Shown: positions 58,137 through 64,000 of the stretch, one piece after another
Position numbering within the stretch: position 1 is the first letter of the stretch
Layout: each line of letters starts with the position of its first letter
Assembly (NCBI RefSeq): GCF_006334915.2
Contig: NZ_VDMA02000014.1
Coordinates: 124,001-188,000, forward strand
DNA length: 64,000 nt
Origin: Microbispora catharanthi
Lineage (GTDB): Bacteria > Actinomycetota > Actinomycetes > Streptosporangiales > Streptosporangiaceae
Reading direction: 5' to 3'
Notes under the pieces: model-generated
The model's database searches: none
What the model was told of the DNA's origin: nothing
The model's input: the letters and a program-made list of their open reading frames with translations, nothing else
Program-made: the position numbers and the translations under genes

Positions 58137-59299
58137 TGGGCTTGGATCTGGACTTCGCTATCAGGCACTCGGGACGTCCCGCGGCCGCCATGACGCGGCG
58201 CGACGTCGCGCGGGTGCTGCTGGCCGTGCCGTCCGGACAGGCCCTGGTCGCCCTTCCCGACCTGCGGCGGCAGTTGCTCGCGGCGGGCAACCCGCTGTCG
58301 CCCGGGTTCTGGGAGTCGGCCAAAGCCGTGCTGATGAGCATCGAGTCCGGCGTGGCGACGGTCGGCGACGTGCAGCGCTGGCTGGAGTCCAGCGGGACCG
58401 AGCCGATCATGCTCACCCGCAGCTACTTCCTGTGGCCCGAGGAGAGCGAGCGCGGCCCGGTGGCCACCGAGATGTACGAGCGGCTGGTCGAGTTCCTGGA
58501 GGAGCGGCTGGCGGCCGGGGAGATCGACGCGGACGCGCTGGCCGCGGGGGATCCCGGCGCCCGGCACGCCTACGAGGAGCTCCAGGAGCGCTGGCTCGGC
58601 ACCCCGCTGCCGGACGGCCGGGTGCCCAACGTCGTGGTCAACGACGAGCAGGACCAGGAGCTGTACGCCGCCTGGGACGAGGAGGAGGCGTTCGCGCTGA
58701 GCGAGCTGCGGCGGGTGCTCGACGACCTTCCGGAGCCGCCCTTTCCGGCGGACGATCTCCGCTCGGCCGCGCGGCGGCTGCGCGTGACGTTGACCCGGCC
58801 CGGCTATCCGGGCAACGTGCTGCGCGCCTGCGCCGGTTTGGAGGACGGCGAGCTGCCCGAACGGGATGAGGACCTGTGGCTCACCGTCGCCGCCGGGATC
58901 GCCGCGCCGATCTCCGACCTTCCGGACGAGGAGGACGCCGCCCGGTTCTTCGACATGGAGGGCGAGCTCAGCCACGAAGACTCGATACTGGCCTCGTTGT
59001 GCGCCATCCACCACGCCGACTGGCTCGCGTCGGTGATCACCCTGGTCCGGTACGGCCCGGGGGTGCTCGCCTCGCCCGAGCGGATCGCCCGGTTCATCGC
59101 CGACTCCGAGGACGTCGACATGGACCCCGACGAGCCGGAGGACCTGGAGGCGACAGAGATGCTGTTCACGGCGGTGACACCGCTGTGGGCGCACCTCGGC
59201 ATCGTGGACCGGGCCGAGGTGCTGACCCCGCTGGGCTGGTGGGGCCTGCCCAAGGCGCTGGAGCGCGCCTGGTCCTCGGGCCCCGCGCTGCCCGACTGA
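58136..59299 (+). CDS. Conserved-looking protein of unknown function
   Basis: 387 aa, not recognised. No signal peptide, membrane helix or known catalytic motif is visible. The sequence is rich in Glu/Asp/Leu with helical segments (EMYERLVEFLEERLAAGEIDADAL; SELRRVLDDL) and a repeated acidic theme. GTG 58136 gives the start VGLDLDFAIRHSG; the long upstream frame is antisense noise. It may be a structural or interaction protein. It is adjacent to the GlxA-type regulator and has a strong terminator after it. Confidence 0.65.
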   Translation: MGLDLDFAIRHSGRPAAAMTRRDVARVLLAVPSGQALVALPDLRRQLLAAGNPLSPGFWESAKAVLMSIESGVATVGDVQRWLESSGTEPIMLTRSYFLWPEESERGPVATEMYERLVEFLEERLAAGEIDADALAAGDPGARHAYEELQERWLGTPLPDGRVPNVVVNDEQDQELYAAWDEEEAFALSELRRVLDDLPEPPFPADDLRSAARRLRVTLTRPGYPGNVLRACAGLEDGELPERDEDLWLTVAAGIAAPISDLPDEEDAARFFDMEGELSHEDSILASLCAIHHADWLASVITLVRYGPGVLASPERIARFIADSEDVDMDPDEPEDLEATEMLFTAVTPLWAHLGIVDRAEVLTPLGWWGLPKALERAWSSGPALPD

Positions 59300-59321
59300 G
59301 CTCCGGGCTGAAAGGCCACAC

Positions 59322-59347
59322 CGCCCGGCTGAGGGATCAGCCGGGCG
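59322..59347. terminator. Hairpin between the unknown gene and the GNAT gene
   Basis: CGCCCGGCTGA pairs with TCAGCCGGGCG across GGGA, an 11-bp stem. It overlaps the last codons of the convergent GNAT gene and can serve the plus-strand gene. Confidence 0.75.
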
Positions 59348-59654
59348 TGTCGACCAGGTCCCGGTAGTCGTCGTCCACCAGATCGCGGTATTCGGGATGC
59401 CGCTGGATGTAGTAGGCCACGAACGAGCACAACGGCACGACCCGCAGGCCGGCCGCCCGCGCTCCGTCGAGGGCCCCGCCCACCAGCCTGCCGCCCAGCC
59501 CGCGGCCCTCGAACTCGTCGCGCACCTCGGTGTGCGGGAGGACCATCGAGCCGTCCCGCAACCGGTACTGCGCGAACCCGGCGACCACGCCGTCGACGAC
59601 GATCTCGTAACGCGACGCGGCGGGGTTGTCGACGACCCGGGCGCCCGCGCTCAC
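59337..59654 (-). CDS. GNAT-family N-acetyltransferase
   Basis: 105 aa, a short single-domain form: YEIVVDGVVAGFAQYRLRDGSMVL, then the acetyl-CoA loop EFEGRGLGGRLVGGAL (R/QxxGxG/A) and VVPLCSFVAYYIQRHPEYRDL. It resembles the YjdJ-like Gtn group with a Cys in the SF motif. GTG 59654 overlaps the stop of the upstream small membrane gene (GTGA). It belongs to the cluster with mca on the minus strand. Confidence 0.85.
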   Translation of the reverse strand: MSAGARVVDNPAASRYEIVVDGVVAGFAQYRLRDGSMVLPHTEVRDEFEGRGLGGRLVGGALDGARAAGLRVVPLCSFVAYYIQRHPEYRDLVDDDYRDLVDTPG

Positions 59655-59818
59655 GCCTCGGGCCCGTTCCCGCGCCGTTCGTCCTCGTGGTGGTCGTGCG
59701 GCACCTGGATCTTCCTCATCTGCTTGTTCATGTTCTTCAACAGGAAGAACAGGGCCAGACCGATCGCGGCGACGACGATGAAGCCCAGGAGACCCGGCCC
59801 GTAGCTGGTTGCGTCCAC
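59651..59818 (-). CDS. 55-residue conserved-style membrane protein beside mca
   Basis: The peptide is VDATSYGPGLLGFIVVAAIGLALFFLLKNMNKQMRKIQVPHDHHEDERRGNGPEA, given here by features only: one helix GFIVVAAIGLALFFLL, a basic stop-transfer stretch KNMNKQMRK and an acidic, His-containing tail. GTG 59818 starts it and the TGA at 59651-59653 overlaps the GNAT start by 4 nt (GTGA). It is too short for most gene finders. Position next to mca is seen in many actinomycetes; function unknown. Confidence 0.75.
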   Translation of the reverse strand: MDATSYGPGLLGFIVVAAIGLALFFLLKNMNKQMRKIQVPHDHHEDERRGNGPEA

Positions 59819-59827
59819 GCCTTCAGC

Positions 59828-60709
59828 TTACGAGCAGGCAGGGGTGACCTCGGCGGCGATCCCCGCGAACAGGTCGTCCTCCGGCAACGTGGTGTCCACG
59901 AGCGACCGCGCGAGGTGGTAGTCCTCGGTCGGCCAGATCTCCTCCTGCAGCTCACGCGGGCAGACGAACCAGAACCCGTCCGGGTCCACCTGCGTGGCGT
60001 GCGCGAGCAGGGCGAGATCGCGGATCTCGAAGTACTCCCCGCACGGGACCTTCGTGGTGACCTCCCACTTCTGCGGCCGGTCCTCCCACCGCGCGATCCA
60101 GTCGGCGTACGGCGAGCCCATGCCGCGCTCGGTCATGACGTTGTGCAGCGCCTCGAACCGCTCCCGGGTGAAGCCCATGTGGTAGTAGAGCTTCAGCGGC
60201 TGCCACGGCTCACCCGTGCCGGGGTAGCGGTCGGGGTCGCCGGCCGCCTCGAACGCCTCCACCGACACCCGGTTGGTCATGATGTGGTCCGGGTGCGGGT
60301 AGCCGCCGTTGTCGTCGTACGTGAGGATCACGTGCGGCCGGAACTCCCGGACGGCGGCCACGAGCGGCGCCGACGCCACCTCGAGCGGCTGCAGCGCGAA
60401 GCACCCCTCGGGCAGCGGCTCGTTCTCGTCCTCGGGCAGCCCGGAGTCGACGAAGCCGAGGAAACGCTGCTGGACGCCGAGGATCTCGCGCGCCTTCTCC
60501 ATCTCCTGGCGGCGCACCTCGCCCATGTTCTCCAGAATGTCCGGCCGGTCCATCTTCGGGTTGAGGATCGAGCCGCGTTCACCACCCGTACATGTGACGA
60601 CGAGCACCTCCGCGCCCTCCGCGACGTAGCGGGCCATCGTGGCGGCGCCCTTGCTCGACTCGTCGTCTGGGTGCGCGTGCACGGCCATCAGCCTCAACGG
60701 TGCACTCAC
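59828..60709 (-). CDS. mca: Mycothiol S-conjugate amidase
   Basis: 293 aa. The LmbE/PIG-L fold zinc site is AHPDDESSKGAATM (residues ~11-16, His and Asp ligands) with the third ligand in YPHPDHIMTNRVS. Mca cleaves mycothiol S-conjugates of electrophiles to a mercapturate and GlcN-Ins, so it is a detoxification enzyme unique to mycothiol makers. GTG 60709 has GAGGAGAG upstream. The residue EGCFALQPLEVASAPLVAAVREFRPHVIL (fragment EFRPHVILTYDDNGG) completes the active-site loop. Confidence 0.93.
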   Translation of the reverse strand: MSAPLRLMAVHAHPDDESSKGAATMARYVAEGAEVLVVTCTGGERGSILNPKMDRPDILENMGEVRRQEMEKAREILGVQQRFLGFVDSGLPEDENEPLPEGCFALQPLEVASAPLVAAVREFRPHVILTYDDNGGYPHPDHIMTNRVSVEAFEAAGDPDRYPGTGEPWQPLKLYYHMGFTRERFEALHNVMTERGMGSPYADWIARWEDRPQKWEVTTKVPCGEYFEIRDLALLAHATQVDPDGFWFVCPRELQEEIWPTEDYHLARSLVDTTLPEDDLFAGIAAEVTPACS

Positions 60710-60860
60710 GTCTCTCCTCAGGTGTTCTATGGCTACGAAAAGAGGTTAGCTTCTAAGGGACCGTGCGTTCCGGACCCGGTATGGCCCGCGTCGCCGACAC
60801 GGTCGACTTGTGCGGACGATCGTCTCGCACAACACCGACAATCCTCAGGGAGATTCCGCG

Positions 60861-61286
60861 ATGCCCACCGATGAGGCCGGCGGCCGGGGGACACGCCCGG
60901 TGCTCGGCACGCCGGACGACTTCGCGCCCCGCCCGGCGCGGCCCGCCAGGCTGGTGCCGTACATCGTGATCGCGCTGATCGTGGCGGTGATGGCGGGCGG
61001 CTGGGGCTATGTCATGCTCCGCGCGAACGGGAACCCCTCGGTGAGCGCCGACGTGATCACCTTCGACGCGAGCGCGGCGGACTCCGCCGTCATCACCTTC
61101 ACCGTGCACAAGCCCGCCGACCGGGCGGCGATGTGCCGGATCCAGGCACTCGACACCCAGCACCTGGAGGTCGGCAGCCGTGAGGTCGACATTCCCGAGG
61201 GCCGGTCGGACCTCGAGTTCACCGAACGGTTGAGGACGAGTTCCCAGGCCACAGCGGTACATGTCGACTACTGCGATCTCGTATAG
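60861..61286 (+). CDS. DUF4307 membrane protein
   Basis: 141 aa. A Pro-rich cytoplasmic N-terminus, one helix (LVPYIVIALIVAVMAGGWGYVML near 50) and a beta-rich external domain with DSAVITFTVHKPADRAAMCRIQALD and the end TAVHVDYCDLV. The two cysteines (MCRI and YCDL) may pair. This matches the actinobacterial DUF4307 family, always near mca and greA. Function unknown. ATG 60861 has a GGGAG site; the longer frame is unsupported. Confidence 0.85.
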   Translation: MPTDEAGGRGTRPVLGTPDDFAPRPARPARLVPYIVIALIVAVMAGGWGYVMLRANGNPSVSADVITFDASAADSAVITFTVHKPADRAAMCRIQALDTQHLEVGSREVDIPEGRSDLEFTERLRTSSQATAVHVDYCDLV

Positions 61287-61361
61287 TGGAATCTTTGGGG
61301 AAGCGTTCGAAGGCGTTAACTTGACAGCCTTTCGAGTCACTTACGGAAACAAGGAGAGCCC

Positions 61362-61862
61362 GTGGCCGTCTCCCAGAACGACAACGTCACCTGGCTGACG
61401 CAAGAGGCGTACGACCGCCTCAAGGAGGAGTACGAGTACCTTTCGGGCCCGGGTCGCACGGACATCGCCAAGAAGATCGAAGCCGCCCGGGAAGAGGGTG
61501 ACCTCAGGGAGAACGGTGGCTACCACGCCGCCAAGGACGAGCAGGGCAAGATGGAGGCCCGCATCTTCCACCTCCGGCAGATCCTGGACAGCGCCAGGGT
61601 CGGTGAGGCTCCCCGCGCCGAGGGCATCGTGGGTCCCGGCATGACCGTGACGGTCCGCTTCGACGGCGACGACGAGGAGGTCACCTTCCTGCTGGCCTCC
61701 CGCGAGGAGAGCGGCGCGCCCATCGACGTCTACTCGCCGAACTCCCCCCTCGGGTCCGCGATCAACGGCAAGAAGATCGGGGAAAAGGCGACGTACACGC
61801 TGCCCAACGGCAGGCAGAACACCGTCGAGATCCTCGAGGCCGTTCCGTACATCGGCAACTAG
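61362..61862 (+). CDS. greA: Transcription elongation factor GreA
   Basis: 166 aa. N-terminal coiled coil with WLTQEAYDRLKEEYEYL and the EAAREEGDLRENGGYHAAKDEQ tip (fragments REEGDLRENGGYHAAK) where the acidic residues reach the polymerase active site; the C-terminal FKBP-like domain ends in NGRQNTVEILEAV. It rescues backtracked RNA polymerase by stimulating transcript cleavage. GTG 61362 has AAGGAG 6 nt upstream. It is the last gene of the mca-DUF4307-greA neighbourhood. Confidence 0.95.
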   Translation: MAVSQNDNVTWLTQEAYDRLKEEYEYLSGPGRTDIAKKIEAAREEGDLRENGGYHAAKDEQGKMEARIFHLRQILDSARVGEAPRAEGIVGPGMTVTVRFDGDDEEVTFLLASREESGAPIDVYSPNSPLGSAINGKKIGEKATYTLPNGRQNTVEILEAVPYIGN

Positions 61863-61880
61863 GCTCCACCCTTTTCGCCC

Positions 61881-61920
61881 CGGCCGGGAATTCCGGAATG
61901 GTTTGCGGTATTCCCGGCCG
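61881..61920 (+). terminator. Hairpin after greA
   Basis: CGGCCGGGAAT pairs perfectly with ATTCCCGGCCG (11 bp) around an 18-nt loop, starting 18 nt after the greA stop. There is no T-run, so termination is probable but not certain. Confidence 0.6.
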
Positions 61921-61971
61921 TGCGGCAGTCTCGTCGTGGACCGGACCATTCGCCGCGGGAGGGGTGAGAGC

Positions 61972-63285
61972 GTGCTCGACCGCCGAGCGCGTCCGTCCGC
62001 CCGTTTAGGCAGGAAGTTCGCGAGAGCCGTGTCCGAGGCTCGTCAGGATCTGGCCTATCGCCCTCGCCTGCCCCGCCCCGGGCGCCTGCGCAAGACGGTT
62101 CCCCTCATCGCCGTGGCGCTCGTCACCGTGCTGACGGTCGACGTGCTCGTGCTCGGCGAGCTCGGGTCGGAATCCACGAACTCGGGCGTGGTCACGGCCC
62201 TGTCCGAGCGGCGCACGGGCCACGGCTACGTGGCGGCGGCCCGGCAGGCCCGCGACGTGTCGGCTCTGCCCCCGGAACGCCAGGCCCCGGCCGCCCAGAC
62301 GGTGACGCAGCAGCCGGTGGCTCCGCTGGAGCGGCTGATCCGCCCGCACCTGTTCGTGGTGGCCAACCGGCCCCTTCCCCCCGAGGTGGTGGAGAAGGTG
62401 CGCAAGGCGAAGGGCGTGACGGCCGCCGAGGTGACCGGCGCGGCCGACGTGGCCGTGGACGGCAAGCGGGTGCCGACGATGGGCGTCGACCCGTCCACCT
62501 TCCGGTCGTACACGCCGAAGGTGACGGCCTCCTCCGACGAGCTGTGGCGCAACATCGCCGCCGGCGACATGGCGGTCTCCTTCGAACTCGGCAACGACGG
62601 CGGCGTGCAGCTGGGCTCGCAGGTCCACAGCGGCGCCAGGCGCCTGCGCATCGGCGCGTACGCCACGGTGGGCATGGGTTCGATCGCGGCGATCGTCTCG
62701 AAGGGGACGGCGGCGGCGCTCGGCATCCCGGACGGCAACGCCCTGGTCGTGAGCGCGCCGAAGGTCGACTCCCGCAAGCTCCGCCTCAGGCTGCTGAAGA
62801 TCCTGCCCAAGGGCAGTCAGGTCGCCACGATCAACCCGGTGGTGGTGACGCCCAAGGGACGCACGGTATGGCCGCAGACCGCGTTCATGTCCGCGGAGCA
62901 GCTCAAGGTCGCGCTCACGGCGGCCGTCGGCAAGCTCGGCCGGCCGTACGTGTGGGGCGCCGAGGGGCCCGACAGCTTCGACTGCTCCGGGCTCGTGCAG
63001 TGGGCGTATGCGCAGGCGGGCGTGCGCATGCCGCGGGTGACGTACCAGCAGTGGGTCACCGGCCCGCAGGTGCCGCTGTCGCAGGCGCAGCCGGGCGACC
63101 TGCTGTTCTGGCGCAACGATCCGACCAACCCCGGCTACATCTCGCACGTCGCCATCTACTGGGGCAACGGGAAGATGCTGCACGCCCCGCACACGGGTGA
63201 CGTCGTGAAGATCGCGAACGTCTACACCAAGAACCTCGCCGGGGTCGTCCGGGTCAGTCCGCAGATCTCCGCGCGCGTCCGCTGA
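61972..63285 (+). CDS. NlpC/P60-family cell-wall hydrolase
   Basis: 437 aa. A basic N-terminus and one helix (TVPLIAVALVTVLTVDVLVLG) lead to an extracytoplasmic region, then the C-terminal NlpC/P60 domain with catalytic Cys338 in DSFDCSGLVQWAYAQAG and the second catalytic residue in YISHVAIYWGNG, plus HAPHTGDVV. It should cut peptidoglycan stem peptides outside the cell. The middle segment (GKRVPTMGVDPSTFRSY) is of unknown fold. GTG 61972 follows GGGAGGGG. Its end overlaps the TetR gene by 32 nt. Confidence 0.88.
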   Translation: MLDRRARPSARLGRKFARAVSEARQDLAYRPRLPRPGRLRKTVPLIAVALVTVLTVDVLVLGELGSESTNSGVVTALSERRTGHGYVAAARQARDVSALPPERQAPAAQTVTQQPVAPLERLIRPHLFVVANRPLPPEVVEKVRKAKGVTAAEVTGAADVAVDGKRVPTMGVDPSTFRSYTPKVTASSDELWRNIAAGDMAVSFELGNDGGVQLGSQVHSGARRLRIGAYATVGMGSIAAIVSKGTAAALGIPDGNALVVSAPKVDSRKLRLRLLKILPKGSQVATINPVVVTPKGRTVWPQTAFMSAEQLKVALTAAVGKLGRPYVWGAEGPDSFDCSGLVQWAYAQAGVRMPRVTYQQWVTGPQVPLSQAQPGDLLFWRNDPTNPGYISHVAIYWGNGKMLHAPHTGDVVKIANVYTKNLAGVVRVSPQISARVR

Positions 63286-63850
63286 CCGCGCCGGCGGCCA
63301 GTCCGTCCAGCACGAGCGAGAACAGGTGCTCGCTGCGCTCGGCGACGACCGGGCCCTGCTCGGCGATCCAGCCGACGGCGCTGACGAGCGCGAACACGTC
63401 CATCCCGTCGACGTCGGGCCGGATGCGGCCGTCGTCCTGGGCCCGTTCGACCAGGCGTCCCGCGGCCTCCCGCATCGCGGAGCACGACGCGTGGAGGGGA
63501 GAGCCCTCGTCGCTGATCGTCGTCATCATCGAGGCGGTCAGGCCGCGGTAGGTGCTCGCGCCGCCGAGGAACTCCCGCAGCCACTGCCGCAGCGCCTCGT
63601 GGGAGTCGCCCGCGCCCTCCAGTTCCCCGGCGCGGGCCGCCAGCCGGTCGAACCGCTGCCGGAGCAACGCCTCCAGCAGCGCCTCTCTGGTGGGGAAGTG
63701 CCGGTAGAGCGTGCCCATGCCCACCTCGGCGCGGCGCGCGATGTCGCGCAGGGACGCCTGTGTCCCCTGCTCCTCCACCACGGTTCTGGCGACCTCCAGG
63801 ATGCGCTCGTAGTTGCGCTGCGCGTCCGCGCGCTGCTGCCGGCCTGTCAT
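63254..63850 (-). CDS. TetR-family repressor
   Basis: 198 aa from ATG 63850. The HTH reads RNYERILEVARTVVEEQGTQASLRDIARRAEVGMGTLYRHFPTREALLEALL (key part ASLRDIARRAEVGMGTLYRHF). The ligand-binding domain follows. An upstream ATG at 63922 would lie inside the operator and is rejected. It is divergent from an oxidoreductase gene cut by the window edge, and two GGAGC..GCTCC palindromes between them are the probable binding sites, repressing both. Confidence 0.9.
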   Translation of the reverse strand: MTGRQQRADAQRNYERILEVARTVVEEQGTQASLRDIARRAEVGMGTLYRHFPTREALLEALLRQRFDRLAARAGELEGAGDSHEALRQWLREFLGGASTYRGLTASMMTTISDEGSPLHASCSAMREAAGRLVERAQDDGRIRPDVDGMDVFALVSAVGWIAEQGPVVAERSEHLFSLVLDGLAAGAVSGRARRSAD

Positions 63851-63890
63851 GCGTCGATCCTCGCACCTCGTCATCCGAAGCATTGACATC

Positions 63891-63929
63891 CGGAGCGGCG
63901 CTCCGATTATTATCTGGAGCACCGCTCCG
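63891..63929. promoter_or_regulatory. Two-site TetR operator between tetR and the oxidoreductase
   Basis: CGGAGCGGCGCTCCG (63891-63905) and TGGAGCACCGCTCCGA (from 63915) are near-palindromes with cores 24 bp apart. They sit just before the divergent genes. The same pair of cores, one base changed in one of them, occurs at 26792-26825. Confidence 0.75.
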
Positions 63930-63946
63930 AATCAACAGGAGGATCG

Positions 63947-64000
63947 ATGCCAACGATGAAGGCCGTCCGCATGCACAGGACCGGCGAGCCCGGCGTTCTG
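63947..64000 (+). CDS. Start of a medium-chain dehydrogenase/quinone oxidoreductase (cut by window edge)
   Basis: Only the first 18 codons are present (MPTMKAVRMHRTGEPGVL), typical of MDR-type alcohol dehydrogenases and quinone oxidoreductases. AGGAGG at 63938-63943 precedes the ATG. It is the probable TetR target. It resembles in family the broken gene at 14220, but they are not copies that I can compare. Confidence 0.7.
   Translation, partial: MPTMKAVRMHRTGEPGVL

Noticed and set aside
59687..60874. 395-codon plus-strand frame opposite mca
   Set aside because: Antisense shadow of mca with high Arg/Val/His content.

Overview
The window is high-GC chromosomal DNA of a filamentous actinomycete. 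Support for this: frequent GTG starts, several leaderless-looking promoters, mycothiol chemistry (Mca), an F420/FMN-type PPOX-fold protein, a SigE-family ECF sigma factor, and the actinobacterial order mfd - SurA-like lipoprotein - mazG - eno - FtsB/DivIC - DUF501 - Ppx/GppA. I lean towards Streptosporangiales (Nonomuraea, Microbispora and relatives), but that placement is inference. I see no rRNA, CRISPR array, integrase, transposase or phage gene, so this looks like vertically inherited core and near-core chromosome.

Layout. 0-5 kb: a GH26-like secreted hydrolase, an APS kinase with an N-terminal sulfurylase-like domain, an ECF sigma factor overlapping a membrane-anchored beta-propeller gene, and a methyltransferase. 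5-14.2 kb: the housekeeping block mfd to Ppx/GppA, preceded by a purine-rich direct-repeat patch. 14.2-24.9 kb: an oxidoreductase pseudogene, a PadR/HAAS pair with a tandem operator, SRPBCC/MarR, a cytochrome P450, a family-5 uracil-DNA glycosylase, a type II NADH dehydrogenase behind two Rex-like operators, one unusual tRNA, a methyltransferase, a secreted trypsin-like protease, a Clp-N protein with a DNA-binding-like N-terminus, and an asparaginase. 25-32.4 kb: an orphan histidine kinase, a Bax-inhibitor-1 protein, DUF4287, a PPOX protein, a thiolase, a PQQ-propeller lipoprotein and an SGNH hydrolase.

32.5-40.8 kb: cystathionine beta-synthase and a cystathionine gamma-synthase/lyase (transsulfuration), a 23-bp tandem repeat running into the 3' end of an MFS transporter gene, small membrane proteins, and an overlapping MoxR-like AAA ATPase / VWA pair. 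40.9-48.3 kb: FIST sensor, ROK kinase, threonine dehydratase, an M1 aminopeptidase lipoprotein, an RDD protein, and 4-hydroxyphenylpyruvate dioxygenase divergent from an Lrp/AsnC regulator. 48.4-64 kb: a class A penicillin-binding protein, a LysR gene divergent from an NTF2-like/FAD oxidoreductase pair, a DUF255 thioredoxin-fold protein, an enoyl-reductase-like protein divergent from a GlxA-type regulator, an unrecognised 387-aa protein, GNAT, a 55-aa membrane protein, mca, DUF4307, greA, an NlpC/P60 hydrolase, and a TetR gene divergent from an oxidoreductase cut by the window edge.

The most interesting signals are regulatory or RNA: a 73-nt tRNA with a UAA (Leu) anticodon but no long variable arm, two near-perfect Rex-type palindromes before ndh, a two-site GGAGC..GCTCC operator at the TetR gene that recurs before the Bax-inhibitor gene, and doubled palindromes before the Clp-N gene. 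No single new system is proven; the tRNA and the Clp-N protein are the best candidates for something not yet described.
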